A DNA stretch of 33,743 nucleotides from NCBI GenBank assembly GCA_947625945.1, contig CANQQI010000008.1, forward strand, positions 1-33,743. Reading direction: 5' to 3'. Positions 25,595-33,638 of this stretch are shown here, piece after piece. Numbering within the stretch: the stretch's first letter is position 1; every line of letters begins with the position of its first letter. The notes below the pieces were generated by a model, which saw nothing but the letters and a program-made list of their open reading frames with translations, was not told the origin of the DNA and searched no databases. The DNA is from an uncultured Oscillospiraceae bacterium. GTDB lineage: Bacteria > Bacillota > Clostridia > Oscillospirales > Oscillospiraceae. Position numbers and translations under genes: made by a program.

Positions 25595-26863
25595 TCACAT
25601 CCGCGCCGGTGTAAGCCGGAGCGCCTCCCGGTAGATTCCACGCAACGCATCCTTGAAGCATTCCATAGGCAGCTCCGCCGCTCCGGCGCCACCCTGCCCG
25701 CCGCGCTTCAGAGCGGAACCTCCGTGGCTGATAGGCAGAATGTTATAGCCCACCACCTTGCGGGCATCCAGACCCACCGGAAAGCCTCGGAAGTCATCCC
25801 AGGGAATGGGGGCAAAGGTATGCTCCCCCAGGGATACCGCCCGGGCCTTTTCCGTCCGGTCCCGCGCCTCGGCGATATTGGAGCCGGTCATCCGCATATA
25901 GGCCGGACCAGCGATGGCGGACATCCCACCCAAGCCGTAGACCTCCGTGACGCAGCTGTCCCCCAGGTAGCCCAGCAGATCCGCCTCTGTATAGGACGGA
26001 TTCAGGAATGTGCCCTTGATTACAGGCGCCGGGGCGGTGTACCACCGATTTCCGGTCCCCGCAAGCTGAATGCCAAATTCCACGCCGTTGCCGCCCATGC
26101 CTGCCAGAACCGTGGACAGGGGCACCTGCTTCATGGTTGCGGTCAGGCTCTCCACGCCTGCCATCATGGGATGCAGGAAGAATCGGTCGTTGGCGGCGAA
26201 ATGCCGAATCATGGCGTCCCGCTCCGAATCCTCCTGGTCCAGCATCCAGGGAATGACCTGTAGCGCCAGATACATGGATGCCGCCGGTTGGCGATTGTGA
26301 TTTTCGTCGCCCATGCCGGCGGTCTTTGCCAGCACAGTCACCAAATCGATTCCACCGGCAGCCCGAACCGCCCTGCCCAGAGCGGGACCGTAGTGATCCC
26401 GGAACCAGCATAGGTCTCGCTCCACATCTTCGTCATAAAAGCCCCAGCGCAGGCATTTGGGATTGGGGCCGGGGTGAATGGGGGCGTAGCCCCTTCCGCC
26501 GAAAACCCGGTCCTGGGCGATCATCACCGGCATACTGGCGGACACCACCATGCTGGCGGCGCAGCCGCACTGATGGTCCTGGGCAGGTTCCACGGTGATT
26601 TCTCCCCGCAGGACCATCTGCCAGGCCTCTTCCGAGGTCGTGGCCAGTTTTTCATGAACGGCCGCGCCGCAAACCGCGGTACGGATGGGCGTGGTGAGCC
26701 GCTCCACAGGAAGGGGTGGGCCAGGCACGAGAATCCTGGTCCGGGTCATCCCGGGGATGACCTCCAACGCCGGCCGGACATCGATCCATACCGGCCGGCC
26801 CTTGAGGAGGATCTCCATCACTCGGTCATTGGCAGCGTTGACTTGTTGCTCGATGGTCATCAT
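25595..26863 (-). CDS. allG: AllG/YlbE-family protein (DUF1116)
   Basis: DUF1116 protein of 422 residues, the length of E. coli YlbE/AllG. Matching blocks include PVWIDVRPALEVIPG near residue 29, AASMVVSASMPVMI, RWFTAPV-like RWYTAPAPVIKGTF, GDSCVTEVYGLGGM and the ending FPVGLDARKVV. In E. coli AllG works with FdrA (AllF) and AllH as the oxamate carbamoyltransferase of anaerobic allantoin use. No AllH (DUF2877) is present in this window, so the complex is either smaller or completed elsewhere. The ATG overlaps the stop of the esterase gene as ATGA, showing coupling, with AAAGGA as ribosome site. A second ATG follows immediately. The family call is firm; the actual substrate here is inferred to differ. 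Confidence 0.92.
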   Translation of the reverse strand: MMTIEQQVNAANDRVMEILLKGRPVWIDVRPALEVIPGMTRTRILVPGPPLPVERLTTPIRTAVCGAAVHEKLATTSEEAWQMVLRGEITVEPAQDHQCGCAASMVVSASMPVMIAQDRVFGGRGYAPIHPGPNPKCLRWGFYDEDVERDLCWFRDHYGPALGRAVRAAGGIDLVTVLAKTAGMGDENHNRQPAASMYLALQVIPWMLDQEDSERDAMIRHFAANDRFFLHPMMAGVESLTATMKQVPLSTVLAGMGGNGVEFGIQLAGTGNRWYTAPAPVIKGTFLNPSYTEADLLGYLGDSCVTEVYGLGGMSAIAGPAYMRMTGSNIAEARDRTEKARAVSLGEHTFAPIPWDDFRGFPVGLDARKVVGYNILPISHGGSALKRGGQGGAGAAELPMECFKDALRGIYREALRLTPARM

Positions 26864-27753
26864 TTTCCGTCCTTTCTATCGGTTCTCAGCATCGTGCGCA
26901 TGGCGTTCAAACGTCTTTCCAGAACAGCGGGCGCAGGCGGAGCGCCGGTCTCCACGTCAAAGCCATGATAGGAACCGGGGATCAGATTCACTTCCACCGG
27001 CACACCCGCCTGGCCCAGCCTTTGCCCGTAGGCAACCGCCTCATCCCGCAAAATATCCAATTCCTGGGGCTCCACATAGGCCGGGGGCAGTCCCGTCAAA
27101 TTCTTGCGGCGCATTGGAACCGCGTAGGTTCCCTCCCCCGGGTCCTTCCTGAGGTATTCCTTCCACATAAATCTGTTGGAGCTGGCGGACCAGGCAGCGT
27201 TAGGATATGCCGCCGCGGAGGGATAACGCTCAAAGTGGTCGTCCAGCGCCGGATAGATCAACACCTGTCCGGCAAGCTCCCCTTCACCACGATCCGTCAG
27301 GCACTGGGCCAGCCCAGCGGCAAGGGTTCCTCCGGCGCTCTCCCCGTAGAGAAGGCTTCTCCCGGGCATGGCCTGCCAAACCTCCAGGCAGTCCTGAAAG
27401 GGCGCGGGATAGGGATCTTGCGGCAGCAGCCGGTATTCCGGCAGAAACACCCGTATCCGGAGCCGCTGGGCATATAGAGCCGCAAGGGCCAGAGAGCCGG
27501 TCTGTACCGGCAGCAGGAACCCGCCGCCGTGGCAGTAGAGCATTTCCGGAAGCGCCTCCTCGCCTACCGGCGCCAGAACAAAGCATTCCGTCGATCCGAT
27601 TTTCGTGCGGTCCAGCGTGACTCCGGCAGGCGGCGTCCAGGCCCGGGCGCCGGCCCGGAGATTTCCCGCCAGTGCCCGGATCACCGGCGTCAGCTTGGGA
27701 TTCCCAAAATCGATGGCCGGGAGCCGCCCCGGGGGATGTGTCCAGCCTTCCAT
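26860..27753 (-). CDS. Alpha/beta-hydrolase, HSL-type (family IV) esterase
   Basis: Cytoplasmic alpha/beta-hydrolase of 297 residues in the hormone-sensitive-lipase-like group. The oxyanion motif HGGG (YCHGGGFLLPV near residue 74) and the nucleophile elbow GESAGG near 138 are intact. ELDILRDE supplies the Asp and GSYHGFDV the His. It would cleave a small ester. It is the first gene of the leftward operon and overlaps the AllG gene by 4 bases (ATGA), so ester cleavage is probably the first intracellular step of that pathway. AGGAGG lies 9 bases before the ATG. An out-of-frame ATG sits closer to it but leads to a shadow ORF only. Confidence 0.9.
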   Translation of the reverse strand: MEGWTHPPGRLPAIDFGNPKLTPVIRALAGNLRAGARAWTPPAGVTLDRTKIGSTECFVLAPVGEEALPEMLYCHGGGFLLPVQTGSLALAALYAQRLRIRVFLPEYRLLPQDPYPAPFQDCLEVWQAMPGRSLLYGESAGGTLAAGLAQCLTDRGEGELAGQVLIYPALDDHFERYPSAAAYPNAAWSASSNRFMWKEYLRKDPGEGTYAVPMRRKNLTGLPPAYVEPQELDILRDEAVAYGQRLGQAGVPVEVNLIPGSYHGFDVETGAPPAPAVLERRLNAMRTMLRTDRKDGK

Positions 27754-27852
27754 GGGACATTTCCTCCTGATCTGATGTTTTTCTTATTGTATCGGTAAAA
27801 CGGAAACCGTGATAGCTAATAATTTGTGTTTTTATTTTTGAATTTGCTTATT

Positions 27853-27882
27853 TTGTTTTTTTCGCTATTTTTTAGTTATAAT
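27853..27882 (+). promoter_or_regulatory. Candidate garR promoter with embedded AATAGCGAAAAAA site
   Basis: TTGTTT (27853-27858), an 18-base spacer and TATAAT (27877-27882) form a possible promoter 79 bases before garR. On the minus strand, 27857-27869 reads AATAGCGAAAAAA, identical over 13 bases to a site in the AraC/GHL6 intergenic region. An alternative extended -10, TGGTATGAT, ends at 27925. Confidence 0.45.
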
Positions 27883-27960
27883 ATTGAATTTAAGAATAGA
27901 AAGAAACGGGGAATCCTGGTATGATAGGCGTGAAAAAGAGCCCATAAGGAGGAACTGCAA

Positions 27961-28839
27961 ATGAAAATCGGAATGATCGGCCTGGGCATTATGGGAAAGC
28001 CCATGGCGATGAATCTGCTCCGGGCAGGCTATGACCTGACCGTTTCCAGCGCCAACCGGGCCGCTTCGGAGCTGGCGGCGGCGGGGGCCAAGACCGCCGA
28101 CAATCAGCAGATCGGGCGGACCTGCGATCTGGTTCTGACCATGCTCCCCAATTCTCCCCAGGTCCGGCAGGTCATGCTGGGCGAGGACGGCGTGGGAGCC
28201 CAGATGAAGCCCGGTTCGACCTATATCGACATGAGTTCCATCGACCCCATGACCTCCAAGCAGGTCGCCGCCGCCCTGGCGGAACGGGGGGTGGAAATGT
28301 TGGACGCCCCCGTCTCCGGCGGGGAGCCCAAGGCCATCGAGGGCACGCTGGCCTTCATGGTCGGCGGCAAGCAGGAGGTCTTCGACCGGTGCAAGCCGGT
28401 GCTTCTGGCCATGGGTGCCTCCGTGGTGCGCTGCGGCGAGGTGGGCGCCGGAAATACCGCCAAGCTGGCCAACCAGATCATCGTGGCCTGCAACATCCAG
28501 GCGGTGGCGGAGGCCCTGACTCTGGCCCAGAAGGCGGGGGTAGATCCGGCGGTGGTCTTTGACGCCATCAAGGGCGGTCTGGCCGGTTCCACGGTACTCA
28601 GCGCCAAAGCGCCCATGATGCTCTCCGGTAACGACCGGCCGGGCTTCAAGATCGACCTGCATATCAAAGACCTGAATAACGCCCTGGACTGCGCCCACGC
28701 GGTGGGTGCGCCAGTGCCCATGACCGCCCAGGTGCAGGAGGTGTTGCAATGGTTGCACCACCATGAGGGCGGCCAGAAGGACCACAGCGCCATCGCCCAG
28801 TACTATGAAGCCCTTGCCGGCATTCAACTGGGAAGATAG
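27961..28839 (+). CDS. garR: 2-hydroxy-3-oxopropionate (tartronate semialdehyde) reductase
   Basis: Beta-hydroxyacid dehydrogenase of 292 residues that reduces tartronate semialdehyde to D-glycerate with NAD(P)H. The N-terminus has the Rossmann motif GMIGLGIMGKPMA. DAPVSGGEPKAIEGTLAFMVGG near residue 117 binds substrate, and GNTAKLANQ near 165 contains the catalytic Lys. GGLAGSTVL, GFKIDLHIKDL and DHSAIAQYYE agree closely with E. coli GarR/GlxR, so the call is stronger than for a generic family member. AAGGAGG lies 7 bases before the ATG. It is divergent from the esterase/AllG/FdrA operon and followed by a D-2-hydroxyacid dehydrogenase. No glyoxylate carboligase or glucarate enzymes are in view to supply its substrate. 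Confidence 0.93.
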   Translation: MKIGMIGLGIMGKPMAMNLLRAGYDLTVSSANRAASELAAAGAKTADNQQIGRTCDLVLTMLPNSPQVRQVMLGEDGVGAQMKPGSTYIDMSSIDPMTSKQVAAALAERGVEMLDAPVSGGEPKAIEGTLAFMVGGKQEVFDRCKPVLLAMGASVVRCGEVGAGNTAKLANQIIVACNIQAVAEALTLAQKAGVDPAVVFDAIKGGLAGSTVLSAKAPMMLSGNDRPGFKIDLHIKDLNNALDCAHAVGAPVPMTAQVQEVLQWLHHHEGGQKDHSAIAQYYEALAGIQLGR

Positions 28840-28845
28840 TATTTT

Positions 28846-28867
28846 CCGCCCGGCTCACGCCGGGCGG
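28846..28867 (+). other. Intercistronic GC-rich hairpin
   Basis: CCGCCCGGC pairs with GCCGGGCGG (9 bp, 4-base TCAC loop) 7 bases after the garR stop and 33 bases before the next start. No T-tract follows, so it more likely protects the upstream message from decay or tunes read-through than ends transcription. Confidence 0.55.
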
Positions 28868-28899
28868 CAGCCCTACAGCTAAAATTGGAGGCGCGGAAC

Positions 28900-30006
28900 A
28901 TGCCAAAAATTCAAAAGGTCGTGACAACGGTCTGGTACAACCGGGAGAATATGTCCGCTTTGCGCCGGGTCTTTCCTCAGGCATCGTTTTGCTATGTAGA
29001 TTTTTATGACAAGGAAAAACTGGCCCGGGAAGCCAAGAATGCGGACGTCGCTATTTTGATGGGGGATGTGGACCCCTGCCTGCTGGGGGAAAATACACTA
29101 AAATGGATTCACTGCGACCACGCCGGGCTAAACGGCTCTGCCCGCCCGGAGGTCTTTGAGAAAGGAATCCCGGTCACCGGGTCTGCGGGCCGCAGCGCCC
29201 CGGTGTTGGCGGAACACTGCATTTATTTCATGCTGCAAAGCTGCTACCACACACGGGCACTTTTGGAGGCCCAGGACGCGCGGCATTGGGGCGTGGCCGG
29301 GTCAGAGCAGTGGCGGGGACTCTACGGTCGAACGGCGGGGATCATCGGCATGGGGCACAATGGCCAGGCGCTGGCCCAACGGCTCCACGCCCTGGGCATG
29401 AAGCTGATTACCTACAATCGATCGCCGGTCCTAGGCTTTGATTATGTGTATAAAAAGCTGACCGCCGCCAATGGAGATCCCTTAGAACCGCTTTTGGCGG
29501 AGTCGGATTTTGTGATTCTTTGCGTCGCCCTGAATGACGAGACCTTCCACCTCATGAACGCGAAAACCTTTGCCCAGATGAAGCCGGGAGCGTTCCTGGT
29601 CAATATGGCCCGGGGCGGCGTGGTCTGCACGGAGGATTTGATCCAGGCTCTGAAAGACGGCAGGCTCGGCGGCGCGGGATTAGACGTTTTTGAAACCCAG
29701 CCTCTGGAGCCGGACAGCCCGCTCTGGTCCATGCCGGAGGTCTATATCACGCCCCACTGCACCCCTCAGGTGCAGGACCGGGCAGCCAGAAGCATCGAGA
29801 TCATCCGGGAAAACGCCCGCCGCTTTGAGGCGGGGCAGCCGCTACTGAATCAGCTTCGGCCATCGGACGCCATGACGGAAGGAAAGGCGGAGGGCGGCTG
29901 GGCCCGGATGATGAATACCAAGCTAACCAAGGAACAGATCGAAAAAATGGACCTGGAAAAATATCTTGGGAAGCGGGGATGGAAGGACCCCTCCGAGTGG
30001 ATGTAA
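28900..30006 (+). CDS. D-2-hydroxyacid dehydrogenase
   Basis: NAD-dependent D-isomer 2-hydroxyacid dehydrogenase of 368 residues, reducing a 2-keto acid such as glyoxylate or hydroxypyruvate. GIIGMGHNGQALAQRL near residue 147 is the NAD-binding motif. The catalytic residues lie in NMARGGVV (Arg), DVFETQPLEPDSP (Glu) and ITPHCTPQ (His). After the usual end of the fold (about residue 322) there is an extra tail of some 45 residues rich in Lys, Glu and Trp, ending WKDPSEWM, which I do not recognise. The track starts at a TTG at 28885; the ATG at 28900 with TTGGAGG 8 bases upstream is preferred. Together with garR it suggests conversion of C2-C3 oxo acids toward glycerate. Exact substrate unknown. 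Confidence 0.9.
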   Translation: MPKIQKVVTTVWYNRENMSALRRVFPQASFCYVDFYDKEKLAREAKNADVAILMGDVDPCLLGENTLKWIHCDHAGLNGSARPEVFEKGIPVTGSAGRSAPVLAEHCIYFMLQSCYHTRALLEAQDARHWGVAGSEQWRGLYGRTAGIIGMGHNGQALAQRLHALGMKLITYNRSPVLGFDYVYKKLTAANGDPLEPLLAESDFVILCVALNDETFHLMNAKTFAQMKPGAFLVNMARGGVVCTEDLIQALKDGRLGGAGLDVFETQPLEPDSPLWSMPEVYITPHCTPQVQDRAARSIEIIRENARRFEAGQPLLNQLRPSDAMTEGKAEGGWARMMNTKLTKEQIEKMDLEKYLGKRGWKDPSEWM

Positions 30007-30022
30007 CCTCCTAAAAATAGAA

Positions 30023-30073
30023 GCACACCGCATCTTCGACCGGATCTCCGGCGAAGATGCGGTGCGCTTTTTT
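30023..30073. terminator. Strong bidirectional intrinsic terminator
   Basis: ACCGCATCTTCG and CGAAGATGCGGT, extended by flanking pairs, form a long GC-rich stem with ATCT at the tip, followed by CTTTTTT on the plus strand. The minus strand continues TTCTATTTTT. It ends the garR unit and the convergent GHL6-like gene. Confidence 0.9.
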
Positions 30074-30084
30074 CACAAACGGGG

Positions 30085-32034
30085 TCACTGGATCACGATT
30101 GCTTCATAAGAATTTAAAACATCCAGCCGAATCTCCAGATCGCCATCGTCATCCCGGCAGGAGATTTGGCCCCCGGACAGGGTGCGGACACTGTGCCCCG
30201 CCAGTCCGGGCAGGCGCAGATGAAGATCGCCGATAGGGACCGGCGGGAAATAGTGGCCGTCAAAGCAGCCGCTCTCGTTGACAAGCTGAACGACGGCGCA
30301 GCCTTCCTTCTTGGCCAGGGTCAGCTCCACCATGGCGGATACGCCGGGCACCAATTCCGGGAGCCCGCACAGTCCGAACAGGAGATCCTGCATGAAATTG
30401 AGGGTGTTCTGCCAGCCCTCTCGGTAATAGAGGCTGCCCAGCAGCGCCGGAACGTAGATTCCCCTGCCCGCGCCGTAAGGATGGACAGCAACTCCAGGCT
30501 GGTCGCAGGAGGGCACCGGATAGCACCGTTCCGGCGGGCCGTAGGGATGCTCCGGAATCAGACGCAGATAGGTTTTTGCCTCCGGCGCAAACGCTACCAT
30601 TCGGAAGTCTCCGCCGATCGCGATGACCGGCGCATCCGCACAGCGGGCAAATACTGCCCGGTCTGCCTCGGAAACCTCCAGTGCGGTGGACATCAGTCCC
30701 TTTTGACGCGCGCCGACCGCCGTTATTCCCAGGCATTTCAGCGCAATGGCATTACCCGCAATGCCGGTGTCGCCGGTGGCCAGCACCGTTCCGCCGTTTT
30801 CCGCGAAAGCATCCAGCAACTCAGCCTGACCGGCGCTGAGGGGCCGGACATCCCCCAGCAGCACCACCGATTTGCCGTCCAGCGCTTGGGCAGTCAGCTC
30901 CTGTAGCTTGCAGGTATCGAAGGGGACGTGGCTCTGGGTCAGGCTGTGGACCCAGCCGTATACCTCCGGGTCCTCCCGGCTCATACCGCCCTTCTCCACC
31001 ACCAGCACCGAAGCCGCCGAGCGCAGTCCAGCGTATACCTCTTCATTCCGCTTATGAAAGGCAAAAACCTTTTGGACCCGTTCATAGCCTGAGACATCCC
31101 GATGGTTGTCCAGTCTGCCCATGATGTAATAGCTCAGTCCGCCGCCGTTCGCCAGGCTCTGCCATAGCCGCAGCTCCGTGAGCGCCGGTGAAACGGAAGT
31201 GTCCCGATAGCGGAAGCCGACGAAATCCACACAGGCATTGTCCACGATCTGCCGCCGGCCGCCGGAGCGGGCGTTTGCCGAGGAACAGTACACCCATGCG
31301 CCCCGACCGATGTCCGTATTGCATTCCGTCCGCAGGTAATCAAAGCCGTTGACGGCCACCTCCGGATTGATGTCTCTGATGAAGCGCATCTGTCGGGCTT
31401 TATTGATGGCAATCTGCTTGGACTGGAAGCCCACATAGCGCATAAATCCCGGGTCCCGGAGCCCTGCCGCCGGAGGTTCCAGCCCAGTCTGCTCCCGATA
31501 CAGCCTTTTGCAGGTATCGCACATACATGGGCCGTATAAGGTCCCGTCATAGCCGGTCACAAATGCCCCGCTCATATTAAAGAAAATGCCGTCAAAAGGC
31601 AGGGCGGTCAATAATTCTTTTACAATGTCGTACAGGACCTGACGCTGGTAGGCGCTGTTGGGGCACACCTGAATATCACCGTTACAGTCAAACACCTTGC
31701 CTTCCGCGCTGCGGTAGAGCCAGTCGGGATGTCGGTCCGCAATGGGGTGGCGGATCTTTGAAAAATCCGTCCGGGCGATGACCCGAATCCCGGCTTTGTG
31801 GCACGCGTCCAGCAGACTTTTCAGACTGTCGCCGTGTAAATGCGCACTTTGGGTATGGTCAGGAATCGCCGTAAAATAGCTGGCAACGATTCCGGCGGCA
31901 TTCACCATCACTACGGTTGCGTCGAACTTCTGTAGATCCCGAACAAAGCGTTCCGCATCCAGGTCCTCCATATCCTGTTCCCGCAAATTGGTCTGGATCA
32001 TGCGCCAAGGATGATTTTCCCACCAATGGCTCAT
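30085..32034 (-). CDS. Putative glycoside hydrolase (GHL6-like barrel plus beta-galactosidase trimerization-like domain)
   Basis: A 649-residue cytoplasmic protein resembling the hypothetical glycosyl hydrolase 6 group. The first 330 residues look like a TIM barrel (HPWRMIQTNLREQDMEDLDAERFVRDL at the start, ARTDFSKIRHP, FDGIFFNMSG near 165, PCMCDTCKRLY near 185 with a Cys-x-x-Cys pair). A second part from about residue 350 (VLVVEKGGMS, VVLLGDVRPLSAGQAELLDAFAENGGTVLATGD) fits the glutamine-amidotransferase-like trimerization domain of GH42-type enzymes. Catalytic residues cannot be assigned with confidence. The track's ORF starts upstream; the ATG at 32034 has AAAGGGGGC 6 bases away. It is divergent from an AraC regulator that probably controls it. 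Confidence 0.78.
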   Translation of the reverse strand: MSHWWENHPWRMIQTNLREQDMEDLDAERFVRDLQKFDATVVMVNAAGIVASYFTAIPDHTQSAHLHGDSLKSLLDACHKAGIRVIARTDFSKIRHPIADRHPDWLYRSAEGKVFDCNGDIQVCPNSAYQRQVLYDIVKELLTALPFDGIFFNMSGAFVTGYDGTLYGPCMCDTCKRLYREQTGLEPPAAGLRDPGFMRYVGFQSKQIAINKARQMRFIRDINPEVAVNGFDYLRTECNTDIGRGAWVYCSSANARSGGRRQIVDNACVDFVGFRYRDTSVSPALTELRLWQSLANGGGLSYYIMGRLDNHRDVSGYERVQKVFAFHKRNEEVYAGLRSAASVLVVEKGGMSREDPEVYGWVHSLTQSHVPFDTCKLQELTAQALDGKSVVLLGDVRPLSAGQAELLDAFAENGGTVLATGDTGIAGNAIALKCLGITAVGARQKGLMSTALEVSEADRAVFARCADAPVIAIGGDFRMVAFAPEAKTYLRLIPEHPYGPPERCYPVPSCDQPGVAVHPYGAGRGIYVPALLGSLYYREGWQNTLNFMQDLLFGLCGLPELVPGVSAMVELTLAKKEGCAVVQLVNESGCFDGHYFPPVPIGDLHLRLPGLAGHSVRTLSGGQISCRDDDGDLEIRLDVLNSYEAIVIQ

Positions 32035-32095
32035 AGAAAAGCCCCCTTTCACTACTTGTATCATATCACGCAATTCCGTATTGGTATATATTGAT

Positions 32096-32167
32096 ATTAG
32101 CGAAATATTTCTTAAATTAGCGCTCAATTACGGTTGTGTAAAAAGATTATATACAATAGCGAAAAAA
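32096..32167. promoter_or_regulatory. Three helically spaced TAGCG repeats, candidate AraC-type binding sites
   Basis: ATTAGCGAAA, ATTAGCGCTC and AATAGCGAAA place TAGCG at 32098, 32118 and 32157, spacings of 20 and 39 bases, all in one orientation. Direct repeats about two turns apart are typical of AraC-family sites. The third copy, AATAGCGAAAAAA, recurs exactly (opposite strand) at the garR promoter. Confidence 0.5.
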
Positions 32168-32214
32168 CATGATATATTATTTATAATAAGCAGAGATATG
32201 GAGGTGCCGGTAAA

Positions 32215-33432
32215 ATGTCCATCCTGTCCCAACCCATCGACGAGCGGATCGCGTGCCTGCGAGAACTGCTGGAGTGTAACGGGAATCTGTTCAGCTGGAC
32301 CTACGATCCAGAGGGGACCCTCCTGGATGCCAGCAGCGAGGAGCTGGTCCTTAACACGCTGTTTTCCTCCACCGGGAGTATGCAATATATGCTGGAATAC
32401 AGCCGGAGCAATCATGCGCCGCTGATTCTCAGTATCCCTTACAACCTGGTATGGAGCGCGGTATTTGAAACAAAGGACGATGAAGTCACCCGCATCCATG
32501 TATTCGGGCCCTTCTCCACCAGGGAGACGCTGTCAACGGAGATTCGGCGCGCCATCGCCCGGGCACAAGTGCCCCGGGCCTGGCTGCCAAAGCTGATGCG
32601 GAATTTGGAACGCATTCCCACGGTCATGGTTAATCAGCTCTTTCAGTACACCCTGATGCTGCACTACTGCGTGGCAGGCGAACGGCTCAGTACCGGCGAC
32701 ATCCACTTTCAGCGTGCGGAGCTTGCCAGCCAAAAGACAGCCGACCATCCAAAGGGCGACCGGATGCAGACCTATATGGCGGAACGAGCGCTGCTGAAAA
32801 TGGTGCGGGAGGGAGATCCAAACTATAAAGCGGCGCTGTCTCAGGCATCTTCCATCAGCGGCGGCGTGGGGATTCAAAGCAGCGATTCTCTGACCCAGGC
32901 AAAAATCTCTGCCTCGGTATTCACCTCCCTCTGCACCCGGGCGGCTATTGAAGGCGGTATTTCACCCGAAGCGGCCTACTCCCGTGGGGATGCCTATATT
33001 CAAGATCTCATTGAATGCCATACCATGACTGATGTGGTGTTCGTCAATCACAAAATGTATGAAGACTTCATCATGCTGGTTCGCAAAAGCCGCATCAATC
33101 CCCACTGGTCCAAGCAGATTCAAAGCTGCTGCGATTATATCGAGCTTCATTCCGAAGAAAAACTCACCCTTTCCTTCTTGGCAGGGCGGATCGGTTACGC
33201 GAATTACTACCTGTCCAGAAAATTCAAGGAGGAAACCGGCGTCAGCATCAACACCTATATCAAGATCGTGCGGGTGGAACGCGCCAAAATGCTCTTGACC
33301 ACCACCCAGCTGAGTATTCAGGAGATCAGTGAGCGTCTTTGCTTTGGCACCCGCAGCTTTTTCGATGATACCTTCAAAAAAATAACAGGCGTAGCCCCTG
33401 CTGCTTACCGGGCGCAGAATCAGAAGCTATAA
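32215..33432 (+). CDS. AraC-family transcriptional regulator
   Basis: A 405-residue regulator with a C-terminal double helix-turn-helix of the AraC/XylS type from about residue 302: LTLSFLAGRIGYANYYLSRKFKEETG is the first unit and LSIQEISERLCFGTRSFFDDTFKKITGVAPAAYR the second, both intact. The first 300 residues are a sensor region without a motif I can name. It contains a PAS-like beginning (ECNGNLFSWTYDPEGTLLDAS) and a helical stretch. TGGAGG lies 8 bases before the ATG. It is divergent from the GHL6-like glycosidase with TAGCG direct repeats between them, so it probably activates that gene in response to a sugar, and perhaps the garR unit as well. Confidence 0.92.
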   Translation: MSILSQPIDERIACLRELLECNGNLFSWTYDPEGTLLDASSEELVLNTLFSSTGSMQYMLEYSRSNHAPLILSIPYNLVWSAVFETKDDEVTRIHVFGPFSTRETLSTEIRRAIARAQVPRAWLPKLMRNLERIPTVMVNQLFQYTLMLHYCVAGERLSTGDIHFQRAELASQKTADHPKGDRMQTYMAERALLKMVREGDPNYKAALSQASSISGGVGIQSSDSLTQAKISASVFTSLCTRAAIEGGISPEAAYSRGDAYIQDLIECHTMTDVVFVNHKMYEDFIMLVRKSRINPHWSKQIQSCCDYIELHSEEKLTLSFLAGRIGYANYYLSRKFKEETGVSINTYIKIVRVERAKMLLTTTQLSIQEISERLCFGTRSFFDDTFKKITGVAPAAYRAQNQKL

Positions 33433-33463
33433 GGGACGAAATATCTCGGTTTGTCCACAAAAA

Positions 33464-33490
33464 CACAGCCACCTGCAACCGGTGGCTGTG
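33464..33490 (-). terminator. Intrinsic terminator, best oriented for the right-edge leftward gene
   Basis: CACAGCCACC pairs with GGTGGCTGTG (10 bp, 7-base loop). The minus strand continues TTTTTGTGG, a proper U-tract, whereas the plus strand continues CTTGTCAAG. It therefore suits the leftward gene entering from the right, and may also end the AraC message. Confidence 0.75.
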
Positions 33491-33638
33491 CTTGTCAAGA
33501 ATCCTCTCTATAAACTCAAACTAGTAAAAACAGGGATTTCTTTGTAAATTATGGAAAAAACAAGGTATTTTGGCAAAACGGAGTATGGCGCCGAGGGAAT
33601 CGCTCCTTATGAATCCCACATTCTTCACCAGTGTGGGT

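Noticed and set aside
24653-26263. 536-codon plus-strand ORF
   Set aside because: Antisense shadow spanning both FdrA and AllG, two certain genes on the other strand.
27865-28827. 320-codon minus-strand ORF over garR
   Set aside because: Shadow of the plus-strand GarR gene, whose motifs are unmistakable.
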